Source of the DNA: Streptosporangium becharense
Lineage (GTDB): Bacteria; Actinomycetota; Actinomycetes; Streptosporangiales; Streptosporangiaceae
Length of the DNA: 64,000 nucleotides
Direction: 5' to 3'
NCBI RefSeq assembly: GCF_014204985.1
Contig: NZ_JACHMP010000001.1
Coordinates: 1,674,001 to 1,738,000 of the forward strand
Shown here: piece after piece, positions 9,754 to 17,228 of the stretch
Position numbering within the stretch: position 1 is the stretch's first letter
Layout: every line of letters starts with the position of its first letter
The notes under the pieces: generated by a model
Database searches by the model: none
Seen by the model: the letters and a program-made list of their open reading frames with translations, nothing else
What the model was told of the DNA's origin: nothing
Made by a program: the position numbers and the translations under genes

Positions 9754-10583
9754 GTATCAGAGGTCGCCGGGCCCCACCCCCCGGTCAGGACCCGGTGGCC
9801 GGGTGATCGTGTCTCGACGACCACCCGAGCCCACGCGCCAGGTCGTGTGCGGGCCTTTTCGGCCCTGTCCCCCCTGATGTCGCGGGCTCGCTCTCCGATG
9901 AGGGAACACTAAGGGCCCGCCCGAACGCGTGCGGGCCGCTTTCCGAGCGACACGATTAACGGCGGATAGTCGTCGATGTACGGAGAGTGTTCGCGCGACG
10001 AGCGGTGTGCGACAGACGACGAACGGTCCGCGAGGGGGCTCGAAGAGCCCCGGTGACACAGCGCCATCCCCTCCGGGCCCACTCGCCGGCTCAGCTGCGC
10101 ACGATGGAGGAGCCCTTCCGGGACGGTGAAACGGCCAGGGCCGGTTCCCGGTTTCAGGCCCGCACGCGGTAGGCCCCGCGTTCCAGGCCCGTACGAAGCA
10201 GGTGGTGTGTTTCAGGCCGCACGAAGCAGGCGGCGCACCGAGGTCGTCGGCGACGCCCAGGACCCGCCGGCCGGCACGGACAGGCCCGGACAGGCCCGGA
10301 CAGGCACGGGTGAGGATTCACCGCCAGTGGTGAACCGGCCGCGAAATCACTTCGTCGCGGCGGAGAGGATTCGGACGGCGGGCCCGAAAGGCCACCGGGC
10401 GACGCCCGGCGCGGTGACCGTTTCCCAAGATTCCCCAGCAAAGCGACAGGACCCAAAAAGGGCGAATAATACGGCACAACAATTACAACCAGGTTTTCCC
10501 GGTATCATCACCGAATCATTTCGCCTTATGCGGCAGATCACCCGCACCATACGAGGGCGACCCACCACATAACGAAATTCCGA
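9754..10583. other. Long intergenic region without convincing gene
   Basis: No reading frame here has a recognisable product or convincing start. It holds a small hairpin (GGGGCTCGAAGAGCCCC near 10035) and a three-copy 10-bp repeat (GGACAGGCCC type, 10278-10307). Around 10440-10570 there is a stretch poorer in G+C than its surroundings, which could hold a promoter or small RNA. I cannot assign any of these a function. Confidence 0.5.
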
Positions 10584-10604
10584 CCCGCCGACCTCGACGG
10601 CGGG
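10584..10604 (-). terminator. Hairpin downstream of LytTR regulator
   Basis: CCCGCCG and CGGCGGG (7-bp arms, 7-nt loop) lie about 45 bp beyond the leftward regulator's stop. On the minus strand they are followed by GGAATTTCGTT. This fits a weak intrinsic terminator. Confidence 0.55.
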
Positions 10605-10650
10605 CCGACTTCCCGGGAATTCCCTCTTCGGCCGGATTTCGTTTTCGCAG

Positions 10651-11439
10651 TTATCCGGGAGCGCCGGAGCGGACCGGGCGGCCCTTCGCCGCACCGGGAG
10701 CGGTCGGTCGGTCGCGGAACCGGCGGACGAGTTGCTCACGGACCTGACGGGTATGGCGGCGGCTGACCGGCAGCGTCTCGGTGCCGACCTGGATCATCAC
10801 CCGGCCCCCGTCGAAGCGGAGCTCGCTCACATGGCGCACCGAGACCAGCGTGCTGCGGTGCACCCGGATGAACCCGGAATCGGCCCAGCGTCTCTCCAGC
10901 GAGGCCAGGGGCATCCGCACCAGGTAGCTGCCCTCGTCGGTGTGCAGGCGGACGTAGTCACCCTGCGCCTCGGCGAACCAGACGGCCTGCTGGGGCACGA
11001 ACCTGGTGCGACCGGCGAGCTCGACCGGGATGACGTCCTCCGGGGCGGGACCGGCCACGGCGGGGACCGCGGCCTCCAGGCGGCGTACCGCCTCGGCCAG
11101 CCGGTCGGCCCTGAGCGGCTTGAGCAGGTAGTCGACCGCCTCCAGTTCGAACGCCTGCACCGCGCAGTCTTCGTCGGCGGCGACGAACACCAGGCGAGGC
11201 GGGTTGGGAAAGCCCGCGATGAGCCTGGCCAGGTCGAGGCCGTCCAGGCCGGGCATGCGGATGTCGAGGAACACCCCGTCGAGCCGCTCACCCCTGCCGA
11301 TCATCTGGACCATGTCCTGGAGCGCCGTGACACCGCCGACGGCGGTGGCGACACGCTCAATCCGGGGGTCCTGGCTCAGGAGGCAGGCGATCTCCTCCAG
11401 AGCGGGGACCTCGTCGTCAACGGCCAGGACTCGCAACAT
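10651..11439 (-). CDS. LytTR-type response regulator
   Basis: A 262-residue regulator. It has an N-terminal receiver domain (VDDE acidic pocket, phospho-acceptor Asp59 in VFLDIRMPG, Lys in YLLKPL) and a C-terminal LytTR DNA-binding domain from about residue 140 (VWFAEAQGDYVRLHTDEGSYLVRMPLASLERR, FIRVHRSTLVSVRHV). LytTR regulators usually control envelope or quorum functions and pair with a LytS-type kinase; no such kinase is adjacent. ATG at 11439 is chosen because it begins LRVLAVDDE directly; a longer frame start at 11475 adds an atypical leader. The C-terminal tail is basic and probably disordered. Confidence 0.9.
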   Translation of the reverse strand: MLRVLAVDDEVPALEEIACLLSQDPRIERVATAVGGVTALQDMVQMIGRGERLDGVFLDIRMPGLDGLDLARLIAGFPNPPRLVFVAADEDCAVQAFELEAVDYLLKPLRADRLAEAVRRLEAAVPAVAGPAPEDVIPVELAGRTRFVPQQAVWFAEAQGDYVRLHTDEGSYLVRMPLASLERRWADSGFIRVHRSTLVSVRHVSELRFDGGRVMIQVGTETLPVSRRHTRQVREQLVRRFRDRPTAPGAAKGRPVRSGAPG

Positions 11440-11571
11440 GGCCCCACGCTGCCTCGTGAACCACACTCGCCGCAACCGTCATGGCAACTTCGGGTAATAG
11501 TTTGACTACAAATAGCTACTGGTGAGGGGAACCTTGGACACGCCGAACCGCATCGCGGTGCCCTCGCGCGG

Positions 11572-11635
11572 TGTCACCGCCGAGGCCGGGCCGTAGTCCC
11601 CGCGTGATGTCACCGCCGAGGCCGGGCCGTAGTCC
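11572..11635. repeat. 28-bp direct repeat, period 36
   Basis: Twenty-eight bases at 11572-11599 recur identically at 11608-11635. The 36-bp period keeps a minus-strand reading frame in register, giving a DYGPASAVT peptide repeat. No gene is called here with confidence. Confidence 0.75.
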
Positions 11636-11699
11636 TCATCGCGGATCCGGCAGGGGCCCACGCGTCCGCACCGCGCGGGGCGGCCGGGGAGGACGACGA

Positions 11700-12320
11700 T
11701 CACGGTGGGCCCTCTCCGGGTTCCTCCTGATAGGAATAGCGCTGTTCACGCCATGGGTCGGCGATGTTGTGATAGCCGCGTTCCTCCCAGAAGCCACGCC
11801 TGTCCTCCAGCATGTACTCCACGGCACGCACCCATTTGACGCTCTTCCAGGCGTAAAGGTGCGGGACGACCATCCGGACGGGGAAACCGCGCTCCGCGGA
11901 GATGGGCTTCTCATCCAGTTCCAGGACGAACAGCGTCTCCGGGCGGGTGAAGTCGCTCATCCGCACGTTGGCGCTGTAGCCGTACTCCCCCCAGATCATC
12001 ACGTGCTTCACGCCCGGGGCGGGCGGGGCGATCTCCATCAGCGTCGCCGTGGACACCCCACCCCACTCGTTGCCCATGACCGAGAACTTGGTGACGCAGT
12101 GGAAGTCGGCCATGACCGTGGTACGCGGCAACGCGGAGAACTCGGGCCAGGTGAAGCGGTGCTGCTCGCCCGAGGCGGTGGCCCCCATGACGCGCAGCTC
12201 CCACGTGGCCGGGCGGAACGTGGGCACCCGGCCGTAGTGGATGACCGGACGTCCACGAGGGACATACTGCCCCGGAGGCAGGCGAGGTTCCTCGCCCGGA
12301 GGTTCGGGCTGCTCCACCAT
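11700..12320 (-). CDS. Molybdopterin-dependent oxidoreductase (sulfite oxidase fold)
   Basis: A 206-residue protein of the sulfite oxidase/MsrP (YedY) molybdopterin-domain family. It has the start-proximal PPGQYVPRGRPVIHYGRVP block, the molybdenum-ligand Cys75 in ADFHCVTKFS, ENEWGG-like GNEWGGV, WGEYGYSANV, GFPVRMVVPHLYAWKSVKWV and the C-terminal FWEERGYHN. It has no twin-arginine signal, so it is probably cytoplasmic, unlike periplasmic MsrP. The ATG at 12320 is preceded by GAGGGGAG at good spacing and is preferred to longer in-frame starts at 12419 and 12533. The physiological substrate is unknown. A single-copy gene without a heme partner nearby. Confidence 0.87.
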   Translation of the reverse strand: MVEQPEPPGEEPRLPPGQYVPRGRPVIHYGRVPTFRPATWELRVMGATASGEQHRFTWPEFSALPRTTVMADFHCVTKFSVMGNEWGGVSTATLMEIAPPAPGVKHVMIWGEYGYSANVRMSDFTRPETLFVLELDEKPISAERGFPVRMVVPHLYAWKSVKWVRAVEYMLEDRRGFWEERGYHNIADPWREQRYSYQEEPGEGPP

Positions 12321-12650
12321 CACTCCCCTCGCCGGTTGGCCGACGGCACGGGGCAATCCTGCCATCGCCCGCCCTACGGCATCGCGGCGGCCACCGGATA
12401 AGGCCTCCCACCGCCTCATGAGGCCTCCCTCGTCTCCCCCGGTCCCGCGTGTCCACCGACCGCGGCCACAGGGTAACCCCCGCCCGTCACCGCCCCTGGA
12501 TGCGACACCCCGGACGGGACGCTCCACCGGCACCCCGGGCCACCCGGACGGGACGCTCCGCCGGTGCCCCGGGCCCTCCGACGACGCGCTCCACTGCGGC
12601 TCCGGGCTTCCCCGGGCAGGGCGCCCGGTGGAACATGCCGGAACATCGGG
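12321..12650. other. Intergenic region upstream of the DAHP synthase attenuator
   Basis: No credible gene. The stretch has short proline/arginine-rich open frames only and imperfect GGGACGCTCC-type repeats around 12505-12560. It ends in the promoter of the attenuator. Confidence 0.5.
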
Positions 12651-12678
12651 TCGACGTACCCCGACGGTGCGCTACTAT
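12651..12678 (+). promoter_or_regulatory. Promoter of the aromatic leader transcript
   Basis: A TCGACG -35-like box (12651-12656) and a TACTAT -10 box (12673-12678) are separated by 16 bp. The predicted start point, about 12684-12687, falls on or next to the leader peptide ATG at 12687. No Shine-Dalgarno sequence precedes that ATG, so the leader may be translated from a leaderless mRNA. Confidence 0.55.
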
Positions 12679-12686
12679 TTGCGGCT

Positions 12687-12761
12687 ATGCGTACTGCGTT
12701 CTGGTTTTGGTATGGCGACGGACCCGCGGGTGGGACCGTTCGCCTCCAGATGCTGCGCTGA
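12687..12761 (+). CDS. Aromatic leader peptide (Phe/Trp/Tyr attenuator)
   Basis: A 24-codon reading frame whose codons 5-9 read Phe-Trp-Phe-Trp-Tyr (12699-12713), an extreme run of aromatic residues. It lies directly upstream of a strong intrinsic terminator (12775-12817) and the DAHP synthase gene, which makes the precursor of exactly these amino acids. A ribosome stalled at these codons for lack of charged tRNA-Phe, tRNA-Trp or tRNA-Tyr would alter folding of the downstream RNA. The classical attenuation model is established for trp-type operons; its use here is inferred from the arrangement. Confidence 0.85.
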   Translation: MRTAFWFWYGDGPAGGTVRLQMLR

Positions 12762-12774
12762 CAGCCTGGCGAAC

Positions 12775-12817
12775 AGAAGGCCCCGGGTCCGTTTCGGACC
12801 CGGGGCCTTCTGCTTTT
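12775..12817 (+). terminator. Attenuator terminator of the DAHP synthase leader
   Basis: AGAAGGCCCCGGGTCCG (12775-12791) pairs over 17 bp without mismatch with 12795-12811 around a TTT loop and is followed by GCTTTT. CGGACCC at 12719-12725, just after the aromatic codons, can instead pair with GGGTCCG at 12785-12791. A second hairpin is possible between GTTCGCC (12738-12744) and GGCGAAC (12768-12774). These are candidate alternative structures. Confidence 0.88.
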
Positions 12818-12882
12818 CCCGGGTCCCTCCGGCTCCTCTCCACCGAAGTCATCGAAGCCATCTCACCGAAAGAAGGAAAGAC

Positions 12883-13920
12883 ATGGTCATCGTCATGAGG
12901 CCCGACGCCACCAGGGCGGACGTCGAGGCGGTCGCGCAGACCGTCGGCGCGGCGGGGGGTGAGGCGTTCGTCAGCCGGGGCGTCAGCCGCACCATCATCG
13001 GCCTGGTCGGTGACGTCGACCGGTTCGCCACGCTCGATCTGCGCGGGATGAGCGGCGTGGCCGACGTGATACGGGTCAGCACCCCCTACAAGCTGGTCAG
13101 CCGCGACCACCACCCGGAACGTTCCACCGTCCGGGTCGGCGGCGTGCCCATCGGGCCTCGGACGGTCACGCTGATCGCCGGCCCCTGCGCGGTGGAGACC
13201 CCGGAGCAGACCCTGGCCGCCGCGCGCATGGCGCGGGCCGCCGGCGCCACCCTGCTGCGCGGCGGCGCCTACAAGCCCCGCACCTCCCCCTATGCCTTCC
13301 AGGGGCTGGGCGAGACGGGCCTGCGCATCCTCGCCGACGTCCGCGCCGAAACCGGGCTGCCCGTCGTGACCGAGGTCGTCGACGCCCACGACGTCGACCT
13401 GGTCGCCTCCTACGCCGACATGCTGCAGATCGGCACCCGCAACGCGCAGAACTTCGCCCTGTTGCAGGCCGTCGGCGCCGCCGGCAAGCCGGTCATGCTC
13501 AAGCGCGGCATGAACGCCACCATCGAGGAGTGGCTGATGGCCGCCGAGTACATCGCCCAGCGCGGCAACCTCGACATCGTGCTGTGCGAGCGCGGCATCC
13601 GCACCTTCGAGACCGCCACCCGCAACACCCTGGACATCTCCGCGGTCCCGGTCGCCCAGCGCCTGTCGCACCTGCCGGTCATCGTGGACCCCTCCCACTC
13701 CGGCGGCCGGCGCGACCTGGTGCTGCCGCTGACCCGCGCGGCCCTCGCCGTCGGCGCCGACGGCGTGATCATCGACGTCCACCCGCACCCCGAGCAGGCC
13801 CTGTGCGACGGCCCCCAGGCACTGGTCGACAGGGACCTGGAGGAGCTGGCCCGGGTGATGGCCCAGTTCCCGCCGATGCTGGGCAAGACCGCCGCCGCCG
13901 ACGCCCTGGTCTCCGCCTGA
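12883..13920 (+). CDS. aroF: 3-Deoxy-7-phosphoheptulonate (DAHP) synthase, type I-beta
   Basis: Catalyses condensation of phosphoenolpyruvate and erythrose 4-phosphate, the first step of the shikimate pathway. The 345-residue protein has an N-terminal ferredoxin-like regulatory segment (residues 1-70) found in type I-beta enzymes. The KDO8P/DAHP synthase barrel follows: AGPCAVET with metal-ligand Cys102, RGGAYKPRTSPYAFQG, EVVDAHDVD, QIGTRNAQNF, LKRGMNATIEEW, ERGIRTFE, DPSHSGGRRDLV (His ligand) and VIIDVHPHPEQALCDG. ATG at 12883 has an AAAGAAGGAAAG ribosome site. Expression is probably governed by the attenuator immediately upstream. Convergent with thiI. Confidence 0.95.
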   Translation: MVIVMRPDATRADVEAVAQTVGAAGGEAFVSRGVSRTIIGLVGDVDRFATLDLRGMSGVADVIRVSTPYKLVSRDHHPERSTVRVGGVPIGPRTVTLIAGPCAVETPEQTLAAARMARAAGATLLRGGAYKPRTSPYAFQGLGETGLRILADVRAETGLPVVTEVVDAHDVDLVASYADMLQIGTRNAQNFALLQAVGAAGKPVMLKRGMNATIEEWLMAAEYIAQRGNLDIVLCERGIRTFETATRNTLDISAVPVAQRLSHLPVIVDPSHSGGRRDLVLPLTRAALAVGADGVIIDVHPHPEQALCDGPQALVDRDLEELARVMAQFPPMLGKTAAADALVSA

Positions 13921-13926
13921 TCGCCG

Positions 13927-13994
13927 CCGCCGTGGCCGGCCGGTTCCACCGTGACCGGCCACGGCGGCCGTGACCGGTCGATCCGGTCACGGCC
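13927..13994. terminator. Two adjacent hairpins between aroF and thiI
   Basis: CCGCCGTGGCCGG/CCGGCCACGGCGG (13927-13939 with 13955-13967, 13 bp) overlaps the base of a second hairpin GGCCGTGACCGG/CCGGTCACGGCC (13966-13977 with 13983-13994, 12 bp, 5-nt loop). They sit between convergent stops and probably act as a bidirectional terminator. Confidence 0.78.
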
Positions 13995-14010
13995 GGCCGA
14001 GCGGTCGGGG

Positions 14011-15213
14011 TCAGCCGTCGAGGCGGTACTCCTGCAGGGAGCCGGCCAGTTGCACGGCGAGCTCCTCGGCGTCCAGGCGGCGCTCGATCTGCTTCAGGTC
14101 GGCGATCTTGGCGGCGGTCTCGGCGCGGCGCGGCGCCAGGAGGGTGCAGCAGTCCTCGTCGGGAAGCTCGGAGATCTCCAGAGTGCCGATGCGACGGGCC
14201 TCAGCCATGATCTCGGTCTTGTCGAGGCCGATCAGGGGACGCAGGATCGGCATGTCGACCGCGTCGTCCTGGGCGGTGATGTTCTGCAGCGTCTGCGACG
14301 AGACCTGGCCCAGGGAGTCGCCGGTGATCAGGGCTCCGGCGCGCAGCCGGCGGGCGACCTCCTCGGCGGTCTTGAGCATCAGACGGCGCTGGGCGATGAC
14401 GGCGAGGCGGTCCTGGCCCGACGCCTTGATGGACTGCTGCGCCTTGCCGAAGGGGACGACCCACAGCCGGGACTTGCCCTGGAACCTGTCGAGTGCCCTG
14501 ACCAGCGCGTACGCTTTGTAGATCGACTCGGAGGTGGTGAAGGGGATGCCGGAGAAGTGCAGGAAGTCGACCCGCAGGCCGCGGCGCATCATCCGGTAGG
14601 CCGCCACGGGCGAGTCGATGCCGCCGGACATCAGCACCAGGCCCCGGCCGCTGGTGCCGACCGGCAGCCCGCCCTGCCCCGGCTGGCCGCCGGTGAAGAC
14701 GAACGCCTCGTCGCGGTCGATCTCGATGGAGACCACCAGTTCGGGCTTCTTCAGGTCGACCGGCAGGCCGTAGATGTCGTTGAGCTCCCCGCCGACCGAC
14801 CGGTCCAGCTGCATCGAGGTGAGCGGGAAACGCTTGTCGCGGCGGCGGGAGCGGACCGCGAAGGAGACGCCGCGCCGCACGTCGTCGCGGTCGGCCAGCA
14901 GCTCGATCGCCGCCTTGGTGATCGCCGTGGGGTCCTTGGCGACCCGCCAGGCGCGGTGGATCCAGACGAGGCCGGGGACGTACGAGACGCGCTCGGCCAC
15001 GGCGTCGGCGACCTCGGCACCGGTGCCGTCCGGCAGGAGGAGCGCGATAACGCCGTGGCGTTGCCGCAGGTCGACCTTGACGCCGACGTCCTTCAGGGCG
15101 GCCCTGATGTTGCCCTGAAGCCTCCGTTCGAAGAGCTCCCGGTTGTTTCCCTTGAGGACGACCTCGCCCAGCTTGAGCAGAACGCAGGGCTCGCCCAGGG
15201 CGGACATGGTCAT
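14011..15213 (-). CDS. thiI: tRNA 4-thiouridine synthase / sulfurtransferase ThiI
   Basis: A 400-residue protein with the N-terminal ferredoxin-like segment (CVLLKLGEVVLKGNNRELFERRL), a THUMP RNA-binding domain to about residue 165 and a PP-loop ATPase domain beginning LVLMSGGIDSPVAAY near residue 190. ThiI adenylates tRNA U8 and transfers sulfur; in enterobacteria it also feeds thiazole synthesis. The rhodanese domain of the E. coli enzyme is absent, as in many bacteria, so an external cysteine desulfurase must donate sulfur directly. A Cys-Cys pair lies in LPDEDCCTLLAPRR. The start is at ATG 15213 after GGAGG; the third codon is also ATG. Confidence 0.93.
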   Translation of the reverse strand: MTMSALGEPCVLLKLGEVVLKGNNRELFERRLQGNIRAALKDVGVKVDLRQRHGVIALLLPDGTGAEVADAVAERVSYVPGLVWIHRAWRVAKDPTAITKAAIELLADRDDVRRGVSFAVRSRRRDKRFPLTSMQLDRSVGGELNDIYGLPVDLKKPELVVSIEIDRDEAFVFTGGQPGQGGLPVGTSGRGLVLMSGGIDSPVAAYRMMRRGLRVDFLHFSGIPFTTSESIYKAYALVRALDRFQGKSRLWVVPFGKAQQSIKASGQDRLAVIAQRRLMLKTAEEVARRLRAGALITGDSLGQVSSQTLQNITAQDDAVDMPILRPLIGLDKTEIMAEARRIGTLEISELPDEDCCTLLAPRRAETAAKIADLKQIERRLDAEELAVQLAGSLQEYRLDG

Positions 15214-15313
15214 GGTGCAACCTCCGGTGGAGCTTCGAGGGGACGTGGGGATACGTCAAGTGTCGCGCGGGACCGCGTGAGAACGCGTCTCGACTTTGTC
15301 ACTTTAGTAGGGG

Positions 15314-15952
15314 CTATGACTCGTCGAGTCCTTGCTCGATGACGTAGCGGACGAGCTCGACGCGGTTGTGGAGCTGGAGTTTGTTCAGCGTGTTCTGCAC
15401 GTGGTTCTGCACGGTGCGGTGGGACAGCGTGAGGCGCTCGGCGATCTGCCGGTACGACAGGCCCTTGGCGACCAGGCGGAGCACCTCGGTCTCCCGCTCG
15501 GTCAGGCGGGGCGTGGTGTCGGGAACGGACTGGGCGGCCAGACGGCGGTACTCCCCCAGGACGAGCCCGGCCAGCCCGGGGGTGAAGACGGCGTCGCCCG
15601 CGGCGGTGCGCCGGACCGCGTCGAGGAACTCCTCCTTGCTCGCGGACTTCAGCAGATATCCGGACGCACCCGCCTTGACCGCCTCCAGCACGTCGTCCTG
15701 CTCTCCGCTGGCCGACAGCACCAGGACCCGGGGCGGCGGCTGCACGGTGGCCAGCCGGCGGGCCACCTCCACACCGGACAGGTCGGGCAGCTGCAGGTCG
15801 AGCACCACCAGTTCGGGCCGGGCCGCGGGGGCCACCCGGACGGCCTGCCGGCCCTCGCCGACGGTGGCCACGACCTCGTACCCGGCCTCGGCCAGGTCCC
15901 TGGCCACCGCGTCCCGCCACATCGGGTGGTCGTCCACCACCATCACACGCAC
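15314..15952 (-). CDS. macR: NarL/LuxR-type response regulator (MacR-like)
   Basis: A 212-residue regulator with a receiver domain (VVDDHPMWRD, phospho-acceptor Asp52 in LVVLDLQLPD, Lys in YLLKSAS) and a C-terminal LuxR-type helix-turn-helix (LTERETEVLRLVAKGLSYRQIAERL...VQNHVQNTLNKL, about residues 149-192). It starts 9 bp after the kinase stop, so the two are co-transcribed. In Streptomyces coelicolor the MacRS system affects development and membrane-associated functions and lies beside a phosphofructokinase gene, as here. The MacR name rests on the DUF5931-type partner kinase and that synteny from memory. Confidence 0.9.
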   Translation of the reverse strand: MRVMVVDDHPMWRDAVARDLAEAGYEVVATVGEGRQAVRVAPAARPELVVLDLQLPDLSGVEVARRLATVQPPPRVLVLSASGEQDDVLEAVKAGASGYLLKSASKEEFLDAVRRTAAGDAVFTPGLAGLVLGEYRRLAAQSVPDTTPRLTERETEVLRLVAKGLSYRQIAERLTLSHRTVQNHVQNTLNKLQLHNRVELVRYVIEQGLDES

Positions 15953-15961
15953 CCGCCCACC

Positions 15962-17110
15962 TTAGGGGTTTTGGTGGGGAACGTCCGAACTTTCGGGGGC
16001 CGGGACGGCCATCTCGATCTCGGTGCCCCGGCCGGGGGCGGAGACCATGGTGACCGTGCCGCCCAGGTCGGCGACCCGGCCCCGGATCGACTGGGAGACA
16101 CCGAGGCGCCCGTCGGCGGCGGCCTGCTCCAGGCGGCCCGGCGCGATGCCCGGCCCCTCGTCCCTGACGGTCACGGTGATCGTTCCATCGTCGCCCTCGG
16201 CGAAGACCCACGCGGGGGCCTGCGGCCCGCAGTGCCGGGTGACGTTGTCCAGGGCGGCGCCGACCGCGGCGGCCAGTTCCCGGGCGGCGCCGGCCGGCAG
16301 CGACAGCGGGGTCGCCGGGACCGAGACGGTGACCGTGGCCGAACCGTACCGCTGGAGCAGGGTACGCAGGTCGGCGGTGCCCGCGGCGGGCTCCACGGGG
16401 CGGAGCCTGACCAGCTCGCGCAGCGCCGCCTCCTGCTCGCCCGCGAGCCTGCCCAGCTCGGCCGCCTCCCCACCGATCTCCTGCCCGCGCCGCTGGACCA
16501 GGGAGAGCACCTGGAGCACCGAGTCGTGGATGCCCCGCGCCAGCCGCTCCCGTTCCCGTCCGGCGGCCTCCATCTCGACCGCCTGCTGCATGCGTTCCTC
16601 GGCCTTCTTCGCCAGCCTGGCGGTGTGCCCGACCAGCACCCCGGCGAGGAAGAGCAGCACGACCCCGTTGATCGGGACCGCCTCGACGCCGGGCGGGCCG
16701 GACGCGCCGGCCGCGCGCGCCGCCAGGTCGGCCAGGGAGACGGCCAGGGCCGCCAGGGCACCCAGCCGCCGCCCGCCGTGGACGCCCCAGGCGAGCACCG
16801 CCCCGCCCATCCAGGTGGCGGTGATGGGGAGGCTGCCCTGCTGGTAGGGGCCCTGGACGAACGGGGTGGCGAGCAGGCAGCCCACGGTGACGAGCATGTC
16901 GGCGGCCAGCAGCGGGCGCCCGCGGAACTCCGTGACGGAGTAGGCGAAGACCGTCGCCGCCGTCCACAACGCCATGACGCCGATCACCAGCCAGCCGGTC
17001 GCCGGATGGGCGTACCCTCCGGCTCGGGCGAGCAGGACCACCGCGTAGACGAGGGACGCGACGCGGAAGACCGCGATCGCCCGCCAGAACGGACCCTCGA
17101 TTCCCGTCAC
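15962..17110 (-). CDS. macS: Membrane sensor histidine kinase with DUF5931 (MacS-like)
   Basis: A 382-residue kinase. Residues 1-165 hold five or six membrane helices corresponding to the DUF5931 sensor region. A short coiled segment leads to the dimerisation/phosphoacceptor region with His195 (ERLARGIHDSVLQVL), and the C-terminal ATPase domain shows ALDNVTRH (N box), VRDEGPGI (G1) and GRGTEIEM. It belongs to the NarX-like (HisKA_3-type) kinases and should phosphorylate the downstream regulator. First gene of the two-gene operon. The signal sensed is unknown. Confidence 0.9.
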   Translation of the reverse strand: MTGIEGPFWRAIAVFRVASLVYAVVLLARAGGYAHPATGWLVIGVMALWTAATVFAYSVTEFRGRPLLAADMLVTVGCLLATPFVQGPYQQGSLPITATWMGGAVLAWGVHGGRRLGALAALAVSLADLAARAAGASGPPGVEAVPINGVVLLFLAGVLVGHTARLAKKAEERMQQAVEMEAAGRERERLARGIHDSVLQVLSLVQRRGQEIGGEAAELGRLAGEQEAALRELVRLRPVEPAAGTADLRTLLQRYGSATVTVSVPATPLSLPAGAARELAAAVGAALDNVTRHCGPQAPAWVFAEGDDGTITVTVRDEGPGIAPGRLEQAAADGRLGVSQSIRGRVADLGGTVTMVSAPGRGTEIEMAVPAPESSDVPHQNP

Positions 17111-17133
17111 CGGCAGGACCTTACCGCCCGCCG

Positions 17134-17228
17134 GCCGAGGACCGCCCCGTCAGCCGAGGACCGCCCCACTGGCCGAAGACCACCCCGTCAGCCGAAGATC
17201 GCCTCGTCGGCCGAGGACCGCCCCGTCA
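17134..17228. repeat. Five 19-bp tandem repeats at the 3' end of the phosphofructokinase gene
   Basis: Units of the form GCCGAGGACCGCCCCGTCA start at 17134, 17153, 17172, 17191 and 17210. Copies 1 and 5 are identical and the others carry 2-4 changes. The phosphofructokinase stop codon (17226-17228) is the last three bases of copy 5, so copies 1-4 lie beyond the stop. This looks like repeated duplication of the gene's tail. Confidence 0.85.

Noticed and set aside
10010..10060. tRNA-like or T-box element near GGGGCTCGAAGAGCCCC
   Set aside because: Only a single short hairpin is present; no cloverleaf, CCA end or T-box conserved sequence can be seen.
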